Shown here: piece after piece, positions 44,473-54,066 of the stretch | Layout: every line of letters starts with the position of its first letter | Position numbering within the stretch: position 1 is the stretch's first letter | Assembly: GCA_944326305.1 (NCBI GenBank) | Contig: CALVDL010000007.1 | Span: 52,515 to 116,514, forward strand | Origin: an uncultured Bacteroidales bacterium | GTDB taxonomy: Bacteria; Bacteroidota; Bacteroidia; Bacteroidales; UBA932 | Reading direction: 5' to 3' | Length of the DNA stretch: 64,000 bases | Translations under genes and position numbers: made by a program | The notes under the pieces: generated by a model | Told to the model about the DNA's origin: nothing | The model's database searches: none | The model's input: only the letters and a program-made list of their open reading frames with translations

Positions 44473-46413
44473 ATGAAAACATATAGTGTCTCAAGAACAT
44501 TGGCTATGTTCTGCACGGCCTTAGCGACAGTTTTTGGACTGGGCTCATGCGAGAAGGGAATAAACGGGGAAGACCCCGGTACTGAACCTCCGGTGAAACT
44601 GGAAGACCAGATCCAGTATGACGGCGGTGCCCTTGTGGACATAAACTCTGCAATCTATGAGGTGGAGGATACCGACCTCTATACATTCTATCTATCTCCT
44701 GCAGCCGGCATTGCCGGGGTAGGGGACCTGGAGGAGTCCGGTGAAGAATACCTGGCCGTGACTGTCCGTAACCCGGGCGGTACGGTGGATACGGAGAATG
44801 ACGAGTTCTCCGTATCGTACAGGGATGTGACCGTAAGGAAGGAGACTATGAATGATGTGGAGAGCATCAGCCTTTCCGCTGACCTGGTGGAACAGACATC
44901 GGTACTCAACCTTTATGTCGAAGTGACACTGAAGTCCGGAAAGACCCTTCTTGCCAGATATAACAGTACCTGCACCGAGGCTGCCCTGGCGGAGCTATCG
45001 AACCAGTACGAACTTGACGGCACCATAAACACCATAGGCAGTGCCGTTGCCTGGAGGAATATGCCGGAGCAGAGGACTGTCTATTATTTCTATTCTGAAA
45101 GCGGGGTCACTGAACCGTCCGGTGACAAAACGCCGGCCTTCACCATAGACCTGTCCGAGAGCCTCCTCGTCTCCGAGGACGGCACTTTCAAGGCGACAGT
45201 TGATCTCGCGACGGCCGATCCTGCCGATATATCCGTTGCTTGCGGAGACTTTACCACCGGGTCCGGGACGGTGACAGGCACCTTGACCCTGTCAGAGGAA
45301 ATACGTTCGCAGAGGGAGTTCCTGGTGGTTTCCCTCGATGCTACAGCAGGCGGCAGGAGGTTGCGTGCGGAATGCTCCCTGGAGTTTTCCTGCGGGTATG
45401 ACGCTTCCGGCATGTTAAGCCTCACCCCTGCCGGAGAAGGAGCCGAGCCTGTGAAGACAGCCCTTTCCAGGGTGTTCCTCTACAGTGCCAATGGTTCGAA
45501 CTCGCTGATGTTCGGGCCGGCCGATGCGGATACTCCTGAGGCCCTTAAGGATGACGACTTTGCGGTAAGGTTCGGTTTTCTGGATTCACAGATCGGACAG
45601 GAGGTTGTCCCAGGACCGGGATGCACGTTCTATTTATATGATTATAAGAACTATACCACTACTGAGGCTGCCGACGGGGCCAAAGGTACGGTGTATGTCG
45701 ACAAGGTAGGGGACAAGACCTATATGTATGCTTCCGTGACCTTCTCCGACGGGACCTCTATCAATTGCGAATGGTACGGGGTGGCAACGGCCGTGGCTGA
45801 AGATACGGACCTTACGCCGGTAGAGCCGGTAAGACCGAGGATCATCATTACGGAACCTGATGGTACCGTACGTCTGGAACAGACTATAGAAAGGGTGGAG
45901 ATGCGCCTTCAGAACAATTATACATGGAGATACCAGGGAACCAATGTCGATACCTTCAATGCCTATTTCTTCTATTTCATCCCTGAGGGATGGAGCGGAT
46001 CCAATGTTGAGACCGACCGGACATACATACCTCTTCTGATGTTTCCTGCTTCTTTTGTCCCTTCTGAAGGGCAAGACCTGAGCCAGGATACGGAAGGCCT
46101 TTACTGGAGCATTTCATACAGCCCGTATGGAAGACTTCTTCAGCAGACACAGTTCGCAAGCCCGGTACAGCCGTCGTGGTCTAATTCTCCTTCATCCATA
46201 ACTCCTGAACAGGCGCAGATTTCCATAAGCCGGGGAGATGATAAGGTCTGGAAGATCCAGTTCTCTATGACAGAGACTTATCCGTTATATGACTATACCG
46301 GTGAAATGACGGGAACGAGCGGTACCGGAAATGTATTTACCATAGAATGGCAGGGGCCTCTTACCGATTACTCCGGTTCAGAGACCAACGACTATCCTGA
46401 TACCGATTATTGA
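44473..46413 (+). CDS. Large lipoprotein B of the peptidase locus, paralogue of A
   Basis: 646 residues with an SpII signal (LGSC, Cys about 27). The N-terminal about 150 residues (SAIYEVEDTDLYTFYLSPAAGI... LLARYNSTC) repeat the pattern of lipoprotein A. The remainder is made of beta-rich segments that also occur in A (FTIDLSESL, GCTFYLYDYKNYTT, TYMYASVTFSDGTSINCEWYG). The C-terminus ends EWQGPLTDYSGSETN, close to the SGSWTGPVWLN type in A. No enzyme signature. It lies 34 bases after A and 131 bases before the susC ATG region, which contains two hairpins. Confidence 0.84.
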   Translation: MKTYSVSRTLAMFCTALATVFGLGSCEKGINGEDPGTEPPVKLEDQIQYDGGALVDINSAIYEVEDTDLYTFYLSPAAGIAGVGDLEESGEEYLAVTVRNPGGTVDTENDEFSVSYRDVTVRKETMNDVESISLSADLVEQTSVLNLYVEVTLKSGKTLLARYNSTCTEAALAELSNQYELDGTINTIGSAVAWRNMPEQRTVYYFYSESGVTEPSGDKTPAFTIDLSESLLVSEDGTFKATVDLATADPADISVACGDFTTGSGTVTGTLTLSEEIRSQREFLVVSLDATAGGRRLRAECSLEFSCGYDASGMLSLTPAGEGAEPVKTALSRVFLYSANGSNSLMFGPADADTPEALKDDDFAVRFGFLDSQIGQEVVPGPGCTFYLYDYKNYTTTEAADGAKGTVYVDKVGDKTYMYASVTFSDGTSINCEWYGVATAVAEDTDLTPVEPVRPRIIITEPDGTVRLEQTIERVEMRLQNNYTWRYQGTNVDTFNAYFFYFIPEGWSGSNVETDRTYIPLLMFPASFVPSEGQDLSQDTEGLYWSISYSPYGRLLQQTQFASPVQPSWSNSPSSITPEQAQISISRGDDKVWKIQFSMTETYPLYDYTGEMTGTSGTGNVFTIEWQGPLTDYSGSETNDYPDTDY

Positions 46414-46428
46414 TAACTTAATGTGAAA

Positions 46429-46505
46429 GACCGGCTTCCGGTCAATACTAACTGATAACCCTCCCTGATACCGGCTCGGCTCACGGCCAGCATCGGGAGG
46501 GTTAT
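46429..46505 (+). terminator. Hairpins between lipoprotein B and susC
   Basis: GACCGG/CCGGTC (46429-46443) and a larger stem ATAACCCTCCC/GGGAGGGTTAT (46455-46465 and 46495-46505) with a GC-rich loop. No good U-tract follows, so this could be a partial terminator, a processing site or a stabiliser that sets the ratio of A/B to SusCD. No clear -7 box was found before the susC ATG at 46572. Confidence 0.55.
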
Positions 46506-46571
46506 TTAGGGCCAGGACTGAAAGCCAACCATGCTTTTGTTTTAGTGCAATTTAGTACAAATCAAATATTT

Positions 46572-49500
46572 ATGTTAAAAAAACTTCTCATTATGCTGTC
46601 GGTCACTCTGTGTGCTGGCTTTACGGTTTTCGCGCAGGAGATCGGGGTGACAGGCAGAGTGACTGACCAGTCCGGTCTGCCTGTGATAGGCGCAGCCATC
46701 CAGATAGAAGGAGTGCTGACCGGAGCTACTACCGATCTGGATGGAAAATATTCTATTGAGGTTCCCGCCGACGGGACCCTTATCGTCTCCAACATCGGAT
46801 ACAAGCAGCAGCGTATTGCCGTTGACGGGCGCTCTGTGATTGACATTGTCCTTGAAGAGGACTCCCAGCTGATAGACGAGGTCATCGTCGTGGCATTCGG
46901 TACAGCCAAGAAGGAGGCTTTCACTGGATCTGCTGCCGTGATCAAGTCGGATGACATATCCAAGACCCAGCAGGCCAACGTTGCCCAGTCCCTGGCCGGC
47001 AAGGTGGCCGGTGTCCAGCTTGTCACCACTTCCGGACAGCCCGGGTCGAGCCCGCAGATACGTATCAGGGGATTCGGTTCCCTCAATGCCGGCAATGACC
47101 CTCTCTGGGTGGTGGACGGCATGCCTTATTCCGGAGACCTGAACAATATAAACCCGAGTGATATAGAGAGCATGACAGTCCTGAAGGACGCGGCATCCAA
47201 TGCACTTTATGGTGCCAGGGGCGCCAACGGTGTCGTGATGATCACTACCAAGAAGGCCAAATCAAAGGAGGCTGTCATCACCGTGGATGCGAAATGGGGC
47301 GTGAACTCGCGTGCCGTCCGCGACTACGAATACATTACCGACCCTGCCCAGTTCTACGAGCTCCATTATTCTGCCCTCAGGAATTACTATCTGGATTCGG
47401 GCATGGGTGTCATGGAGGCGCACAACCTTGCCAACCAGAACCTCACCGGCCCTGCAAATGACGGAGGGCTCGGCTATATGGTATATACGCTTCCGGAAGG
47501 CCAGCAGTTCATCGGTATAAACGGGAAGGTGAATCCTGCGGCGACCCTCGGGAGAAGGCTGGTATATGCCGGCGAGGAATACTATGTACGTCCGGACAAC
47601 TGGACAGACGCCGCCTACCGCAACTCCCTGCGCCAGGAATACAATGTCAGCATAGGAGGCTCCGGGGACAAGACTTCGGTGTATGCCTCCATCGGCTACC
47701 TCAACGACCAGGGGATTGTCTACAATTCGGACATGGAGAGGATCACTGCACGTGCGAAGGTGGACTATGATGCCAAGAGCTGGCTCAGGATGGGTATAAA
47801 TGCCACCTATGCACGGTTCAAGTACAACCAGATTTCAGCCGACGGCTCTGCCAGCAGTTCCGGGAACATCTTTGCGTTCACCTCTACCATGGGGCCTATC
47901 TACCCTCTTTATATCAGGGGTGGGGACGGGCAGATCCTCTATACTGAAGACGGGATAAAACGCTATGACTACGGCGAGAATGCCGGGATGACCAGGGCAC
48001 TTTTCACCAACAGCAATGCGATTTCCGACAATCTTCTCAATACCAATGCTTCTGAAGGCAATGCCCTGAACGGTACAGGATACCTTGACATTACATTCCT
48101 CAAGGATTTCAAGTTTACCGTGAACGGTGGCGTCTCCCTGGACGAGACCCGCTCCACTTCTATCATGAACCCTTATTTCGGCCAGTTCGCCACTGACGAG
48201 GGGCTCATATCCAAGGGCCACCAGCGCCAGCTGGAGTTCAACACCCAGCAGATTCTGAACTGGACAAAGCAGATAGACAGGCACAATATCAATGTGATGA
48301 TAGGCCATGAGTACTACAGTGCCGTAACGTCTGTCCTCTCCGCCAGCAAGAGCCATATGCTCACCCAGGACAATGACGAGCTTGCCGGTGCCATAATCGA
48401 CACCCAGGGCGCGAACTCCTACCGGTCCGAATATTTCAATGAAGGCTATTTCGCCAGGGTGATGTATGACTGGTCCGACAGGTATTTCTTCTCTGCATCG
48501 TTCCGCCGCGACGCTTCGTCAAGGTTCCATCCGAGCCACCGCTGGGGAAATTTCTGGTCCGTGGGAGGCGCATGGATCATTTCTTCGGAGAATTTCATGG
48601 AGGACACCAGGAAATGGCTCGACAACCTCAAGCTGAAGGCTTCATTGGGATCCCAGGGAAATGACAACATCGGTAATTTCCGTTATACGGACACATACTC
48701 CATCCAGAACGCCAACGGCGAGGTGTCCACCGTGTTCAGCGGCAAGGGGTCCGAGGACATCACATGGGAGACCAACTCCAATTTCAATGTCGGACTTGAA
48801 TTCGGCCTGCTGCGCGGCAGGATATACGGAGGCATCGACTATTTCCTCCGTAAGACCACCGACATGCTTCTGTCATTCCCTGTCGCACCGTCAATGGGAT
48901 ATTCCTCATATTATGCCAATGTCGGAGACATGCGCAACAGCGGTATTGAAGTCGAGCTGAACTTCACGCCGGTAAGTACCGAGGACATCCAGTGGGACAT
49001 TAACCTCAATATGACACACCTGCGCAACAAGATCACGATGCTTCCGGAAGAGCGCCGCACCAGGGAAGTGGAAGGATACCAGGGCTATGTGAGCGGCACG
49101 TCCTTCTATGGCGATGGCCTTCCGATGTATACATTCTATATGAAAAAGTATGCGGGCGTTTCGGATGAGGGGCTGTCGATGTGGTATATGGACGAGACCG
49201 ACGGTGAAGGGAACCCTACAGGACGCAGGGTGACCACGACGGAGTACGCCCAGGCGACCGACTATCTCTGCGGCAACCCGATCCCTGACCTGTACGGAGG
49301 TTTCGGGACGAGCCTCAGCGTCCACGGGTTCGACTTCAGCATATCCTTCACTTACCAGATAGGAGGTCTTGCATACGATTCCGGCTATTCTTCGTCGATG
49401 TATTCTCCGGCGAACAGGTCCACAGGCATGAACTGGCACAAGGACATCCTGAAGGCATGGAGCCCGGACAACACCTCATCTGACATTCCGAGGCTGCAGT

Positions 49501-49775
49501 ACGAGGACCAGAACCAGAATGCCCAGTCAGACCGTTTCCTGACTGACGCAAGCTATCTGAACCTGCAGAACATCAATGCCGGATATACTCTTCCGTCAAA
49601 GATAACCAGGAAGTTCGGGGTGGAAAGGATCCGCGTATATCTGGCCTGTGACAATGTATGGTACTGGTCCAGGAGGCAGGGCTTCGATCCGCGCTACTCA
49701 TATTCCGGAGCCACTACCCAGGCTTCCTATTCTCCGGTAAGGACCATATCAGGAGGTATAAACCTACAGTTCTAA
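46572..49775 (+). CDS. SusC/RagA-like TonB-dependent transporter
   Basis: 1067 residues from the ATG at 46572 (MLKKLLIMLSV), giving a signal peptide ending VFAQE; an upstream in-frame start at 46545 is less likely. Domain order: CarboxypepD_reg (about 25-95, GRVTDQSGLPVIGAAIQI), TonB box region (EVIVVAFGTAKKEAF), plug (IRIRGFGSLNAGNDPLWVVDG, GARGANGVVMITTKK), then the barrel ending GGINLQF. No STN domain. In a locus with a secreted S8 peptidase the likely cargo is oligopeptides, as for RagA of Porphyromonas gingivalis, rather than glycans; this is inference from context. Confidence 0.94.
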   Translation: MLKKLLIMLSVTLCAGFTVFAQEIGVTGRVTDQSGLPVIGAAIQIEGVLTGATTDLDGKYSIEVPADGTLIVSNIGYKQQRIAVDGRSVIDIVLEEDSQLIDEVIVVAFGTAKKEAFTGSAAVIKSDDISKTQQANVAQSLAGKVAGVQLVTTSGQPGSSPQIRIRGFGSLNAGNDPLWVVDGMPYSGDLNNINPSDIESMTVLKDAASNALYGARGANGVVMITTKKAKSKEAVITVDAKWGVNSRAVRDYEYITDPAQFYELHYSALRNYYLDSGMGVMEAHNLANQNLTGPANDGGLGYMVYTLPEGQQFIGINGKVNPAATLGRRLVYAGEEYYVRPDNWTDAAYRNSLRQEYNVSIGGSGDKTSVYASIGYLNDQGIVYNSDMERITARAKVDYDAKSWLRMGINATYARFKYNQISADGSASSSGNIFAFTSTMGPIYPLYIRGGDGQILYTEDGIKRYDYGENAGMTRALFTNSNAISDNLLNTNASEGNALNGTGYLDITFLKDFKFTVNGGVSLDETRSTSIMNPYFGQFATDEGLISKGHQRQLEFNTQQILNWTKQIDRHNINVMIGHEYYSAVTSVLSASKSHMLTQDNDELAGAIIDTQGANSYRSEYFNEGYFARVMYDWSDRYFFSASFRRDASSRFHPSHRWGNFWSVGGAWIISSENFMEDTRKWLDNLKLKASLGSQGNDNIGNFRYTDTYSIQNANGEVSTVFSGKGSEDITWETNSNFNVGLEFGLLRGRIYGGIDYFLRKTTDMLLSFPVAPSMGYSSYYANVGDMRNSGIEVELNFTPVSTEDIQWDINLNMTHLRNKITMLPEERRTREVEGYQGYVSGTSFYGDGLPMYTFYMKKYAGVSDEGLSMWYMDETDGEGNPTGRRVTTTEYAQATDYLCGNPIPDLYGGFGTSLSVHGFDFSISFTYQIGGLAYDSGYSSSMYSPANRSTGMNWHKDILKAWSPDNTSSDIPRLQYEDQNQNAQSDRFLTDASYLNLQNINAGYTLPSKITRKFGVERIRVYLACDNVWYWSRRQGFDPRYSYSGATTQASYSPVRTISGGINLQF

Positions 49776-49785
49776 TGATTGTAAA

Positions 49786-51456
49786 ATGAAACTGACGTAT
49801 ATGAGCAATATATTGAAAATGTCAGCCGCTGCAGTGTCAGCGTGTGCATTGGTGTGCGGCTGTATAAAGGAAGCGACCCCTACAGATGTCGCTACCGAGG
49901 AGCAGGTCACCCTGGAGACTACATTGCGCGGTATCCCGGCTGCGCTTGTGCAGGCGGGTTCAACCGGATATGCACAGCAGGGCGCGGCATGGGATTTCTC
50001 CCTGCCTGCGATCCACCTTGCCACGGAATCCATGACGGGGGACCTTGTCGTGACGGGAAATATCGGCTATGACTGGTTCACGCAGTGGGGGACAAACGAG
50101 TCCCTCGGCTCGGACTATGCCGTAGGAGCCCTGACATGGGACAACTATTACAGATGGATAATGATGGCCAACAGCGTGATAAGCCAGATTGACGCTTCCG
50201 ACATCTCGTCCCTCGGTTCGGACGAAAGGTCATACCTGGGATTTGCGTATGCATACAGGGCCATGTTCTATTTCGACCTCGTGCGCCTGTACGAGTTCAA
50301 GCCGAACACGGTGACCAAGGGCGACAATGTGCTCGGGCTCGGTGTCCCTGTAGTGCTTCCGGAGACTACCGAGGCGCAGGCGAAGAACAACCCGAGGGCG
50401 AAAGTCGATGACATCTACAACGACATCATCTTCCCTGACCTGGACATGGCAGAGCAGCTTCTCGCTACATATACCGCTCCGGACAAATATACCATAAGCC
50501 TGGCCTTTGTCTACGGGATGAAGGCACGCGCATATCTTGAGAGGGGAACCGCCTTTGCGGACGCCGGCAATTCATCCGAGTCCGTGGCGGCTTATAAGAG
50601 TGCGGCGGAATATGCACGCAGGGCCATTACCGCCAGCGGATGCACCCCGCTTACACAGGACCAGTGGGAAGACCCTGTGAACGGGTTCAACAATGCCGGC
50701 TCCAACAATGCCTGGATCTGGGGCCTCGCCCTTCCGAGCGAGAGCGTTGCAAACCTTTTCTGCTTCACCGCCCACATGAGCTGTGAAAATGACTGGTCCC
50801 TGTACCATGCAGGCCGGGGAATAAACAGGAATCTGTACAACAGTATAAACATCAACGATTTCCGCCGCCATTCATGGCTTGACCCTGATCGCGGCAGCTA
50901 TGCATACAAGAGCTGCAGGGATGATTCAGACGAATATTTTGCGAAGTCGCTTGCCGACTATGCCAATATCAAGTTCCGTCCTGCCCAGGGGGCATATGAC
51001 TCATACAATGTGGGCGGGGCTGCCGACCATTGCTGCATGCGTGTGGAAGAGATGTATTTCATAGAGGCCGAGGCTACGGCCCAGGCCGGTGACCTCCCGG
51101 GAGGGATCAGCCTGCTGAACGATTTCATGACCTCATACCGCATGATGAACGATGTCACCTACGACTGTTCGTCCAGGGCCACCACGCTTGAGAACTTCAT
51201 CAACGAGCTGATTCTCCAGAAGCGTATCGAGTTCTGGGGAGAGGGTATCGTGATGTTCGACATGAAGCGTCTCAATATGTCCAGCAGGCGCGGCTATGTG
51301 GGCACCAATGCTCCGGCTTCCTACCGCCTGAATGTGGACGGACGCGCCCCGTACTGGAACTTCGTGATAATACGCAGCGAGGTGCAGAACAATCCGGCCA
51401 TAGCGAACCAGAACAATCCTGACCCTTCCGGTCGGGTCACGCCATGGAGGGGATAG
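49786..51456 (+). CDS. SusD/RagB-like surface lipoprotein
   Basis: 556 residues; lipobox VCGC (Cys about 25). Typical TPR-like features: YRWIMMANSVISQID, YLGFAYAYRAMFYFDLVRLYEFKP, DDIYNDIIFPDLDMAEQLL, KARAYLERG, and the C-terminal ENFINELILQKRIEFWGEGIVMFDMKRLN. It lies 10 bases after susC. It would cap the barrel and bind the imported ligand. The next gene follows after 23 bases. Confidence 0.94.
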   Translation: MKLTYMSNILKMSAAAVSACALVCGCIKEATPTDVATEEQVTLETTLRGIPAALVQAGSTGYAQQGAAWDFSLPAIHLATESMTGDLVVTGNIGYDWFTQWGTNESLGSDYAVGALTWDNYYRWIMMANSVISQIDASDISSLGSDERSYLGFAYAYRAMFYFDLVRLYEFKPNTVTKGDNVLGLGVPVVLPETTEAQAKNNPRAKVDDIYNDIIFPDLDMAEQLLATYTAPDKYTISLAFVYGMKARAYLERGTAFADAGNSSESVAAYKSAAEYARRAITASGCTPLTQDQWEDPVNGFNNAGSNNAWIWGLALPSESVANLFCFTAHMSCENDWSLYHAGRGINRNLYNSININDFRRHSWLDPDRGSYAYKSCRDDSDEYFAKSLADYANIKFRPAQGAYDSYNVGGAADHCCMRVEEMYFIEAEATAQAGDLPGGISLLNDFMTSYRMMNDVTYDCSSRATTLENFINELILQKRIEFWGEGIVMFDMKRLNMSSRRGYVGTNAPASYRLNVDGRAPYWNFVIIRSEVQNNPAIANQNNPDPSGRVTPWRG

Positions 51457-51479
51457 TTGAAGACAGCTCTTATTAACAT

Positions 51480-53987
51480 TTGAAAAAAAAAAAGAACATC
51501 GTGAAGACGTTAAAATATATTCTATGGGCTTTCCTTGCGACGGTCGCCACGGCCGCCTGCACGGAAGAGCCGGACTATATCTCCGGTGCCGGCGAGGATC
51601 CGGACAACTATGGGGTGTATTTCCCTACCCAGACATCCGCGACAGAGGTGGAGCTGGACCCGTCTGAGACCCCTGAGGTCACATACAGGGTACGCAGGAC
51701 AAGGTATGTCGACGCCATCACCGTCCCTGTCACGGTAGAGGCAAGTGCCGAGGATATTTTCGAGATAGATCCCATATTCTTCGGCCCGGGCGAGCAGGAG
51801 ACGGAGTTTACGGTCTCTTTCCCGGATGCCGAAGTGGGTGTCGAATATACATGCAATATACGCATAGAAGACCCGCATTATATCGAGGTGTACGGGAAAC
51901 GGTCCACGAGCCTGTCGTTTTCCGTCATACGTGCCGGGTGGGTGCCTTACCCGGATGCCGGGGAAGGCGCCAAGGCAAAGTGGAGGGACAATATCATAAG
52001 CAACATGTATTCTCTCTCCTCTTCCAGCTTCAACCCTTATCCGGAAGTGGAGTCCGAACTGTACCAGAGGGAAGACATCAAAGGGTATTACAGGATGAAA
52101 GTCTACGGGAGTGATTTCATGACAGCCCTTGCCGGAAGCAGCAGTGTCTCGTATGAGTCACGTAATGTGTGGACAGTGATTGATGCGCGCGATCCGAACC
52201 GTGTGTACATACCTTATCAGTCCACCGGGCTTACCCTGCTGAGCGCTGACGGGGAGATATATATCGCATCCAATGTACCTGAGAACTTCTCCATGGACGA
52301 GTCTGCGGCGCAGTACGGTACACTGGAGGACGGTGTCATCACGTTCCCTGCCCAGAGCATAATGATCGAGCAGGAGAGCAATCCGGGTACATTCTATTAC
52401 GGGAACCGTGAAGGCATGCTCCGCATCCTTCTTCCCGGAGTGGAGGAGAAGGACTATACCGTGACGCTTTCCAGCACCGAGCCGTCTGACGGGAAGGTGG
52501 ATATCACCGCTACTTTCGCCTCGGATGCCAGGTCTCTGAAATACTCGTTCTTCGAAGGCGCCCTTGATGACGGTACGGCCAGTCTCCAGGCACAGGAAAT
52601 GGATGCAGCCCAGGATTTTGATGCTGTCCTGGAAGCTCCGGCAGAAGGTGCCTCCGGTGTCATAAAGGTAGAATCGATGGAAGGCGGGACAGGAATCTAT
52701 ACGCTTGTGGGCTGTGTCTATGATGATGAAAGTACAATGCGCGGCTACGTCTATACCACATTCGGTTACGTAACTGCAGGCGAGGAACGTCCTGTCATCC
52801 TGAAAATAGGCCTTGAGGCGACGAACGAATATGCCGGACAGGGCATCACCCCTGACAATTCGGCCAAATTCTTTGCCTACGGGGAAGGTATCGAGTCTGC
52901 GTCCTACGGGCTGTTCAGATCCGACCGCATTGACGGGGCTGACCTGAACGAGGTGCTCGATGTCCAGGGGACCGCATTTACGGACGAGCAGCTTGCCGAC
53001 ATCAATGGAGGACACTTCAGCAGGATGCTGACCGGACTGAACGGAGACAGTGAATACACTCTGGTCATGAGGGCATTCAACGGGTATGTGACTTCCGTAG
53101 TCACCGCCACTATCAGGACCACCGGGGAATACAACCCGGGCAAAGAGGTGTTCTACTATGAGGATTTCGTTCCATCCAATGAGCAGCCTACTGTCAATGA
53201 ACTGATATCCACAGACTGGAATTATTATGCCATCGACTTGATGGGAGAGAGCATAGAACGCAGGAAGATAGGCCAGGTGAACATGACACAGAATACTGAA
53301 CTCAGCACAAGCTCCCTGACGCTTCTCAATATAGAAGGGCTTTCCGGGCTTGATTTCGAGGAAGGCGGTGTGATGCTTGGCGGATATATGCCTAATTCCG
53401 GCACATTCTCCGGATACAACGGAGCCATTGCCCTGTATGTCCAGGAGGATATGACAAGCGGTGTGTATAACGGGGAAAACGTTATCCTGGGCTTTATCCC
53501 GCTGGAGAACACCTATATCTATTCACAGGGATACTGCATGTTCATTGGGGAGGTATATGACGGATATCTGTATTGCGTCTCATCCCCGGCAGCCTCTGGC
53601 CAGGGACTTACCTTCTCGTATCTGTTTACAGGGTCTGCCGGCACTCCGTACAGCCTGATGACAGAGATGATGCTTGTAGATCCTGAGAAGGACAAGGGAG
53701 GCCTGCCTGGAGCTGCAGTGGAGAAGATTGCCTCGATGCGCAGACAGGCCATGCAGGGCTTCACTCCAAGGAATTTCGTAGAGCTTCCTCAATACAGCGG
53801 GGCAGGGGTTTCCGGCCAGAAGGACAGGACACCTGAGAATCTGGTGAACAATCCTGTACCGGCATCAGCCCCTTCTGTAAGGAAGGCAGGGGCTACCGTC
53901 AGCACATCGGCCCTGCATTATAATGCCGGTTCCGGGGAGATTCACGGGACAGGTGTCAGGGCAGGTAGCCGCGAACGGGTTATGTAA
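51480..53987 (+). CDS. Large Calx-beta-like surface lipoprotein C of the peptidase locus
   Basis: 835 residues. The start is uncertain: TTG at 51480 is followed by an A11 run, and GTG at 51501 is the alternative; no ATG fits. Lipobox AAC (Cys about 27 from TTG). Residues about 40-140 resemble a Calx-beta-like domain (VELDPSETPEVTYRVRRT, ITVPVTVEAS, ETEFTVSFPDAEVG, YTCNIRIED). Further beta domains fill the protein, including a fibronectin-III-like stretch (GHFSRMLTGLNGDSEYTLVMRAFNG). The end is basic and Ser-rich. It is probably a surface-exposed binding partner of SusCD; no catalytic motif is seen. A 79-base gap separates it from the S8 gene. Confidence 0.82.
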   Translation: MKKKKNIVKTLKYILWAFLATVATAACTEEPDYISGAGEDPDNYGVYFPTQTSATEVELDPSETPEVTYRVRRTRYVDAITVPVTVEASAEDIFEIDPIFFGPGEQETEFTVSFPDAEVGVEYTCNIRIEDPHYIEVYGKRSTSLSFSVIRAGWVPYPDAGEGAKAKWRDNIISNMYSLSSSSFNPYPEVESELYQREDIKGYYRMKVYGSDFMTALAGSSSVSYESRNVWTVIDARDPNRVYIPYQSTGLTLLSADGEIYIASNVPENFSMDESAAQYGTLEDGVITFPAQSIMIEQESNPGTFYYGNREGMLRILLPGVEEKDYTVTLSSTEPSDGKVDITATFASDARSLKYSFFEGALDDGTASLQAQEMDAAQDFDAVLEAPAEGASGVIKVESMEGGTGIYTLVGCVYDDESTMRGYVYTTFGYVTAGEERPVILKIGLEATNEYAGQGITPDNSAKFFAYGEGIESASYGLFRSDRIDGADLNEVLDVQGTAFTDEQLADINGGHFSRMLTGLNGDSEYTLVMRAFNGYVTSVVTATIRTTGEYNPGKEVFYYEDFVPSNEQPTVNELISTDWNYYAIDLMGESIERRKIGQVNMTQNTELSTSSLTLLNIEGLSGLDFEEGGVMLGGYMPNSGTFSGYNGAIALYVQEDMTSGVYNGENVILGFIPLENTYIYSQGYCMFIGEVYDGYLYCVSSPAASGQGLTFSYLFTGSAGTPYSLMTEMMLVDPEKDKGGLPGAAVEKIASMRRQAMQGFTPRNFVELPQYSGAGVSGQKDRTPENLVNNPVPASAPSVRKAGATVSTSALHYNAGSGEIHGTGVRAGSRERVM

Positions 53988-54066
53988 CAGTCTCTAAAAC
54001 CTTGAATATTAGTTTAATATAGTAAATGTAATTCGTCGAACCGACGTTAATTGATACGAATAGAAT

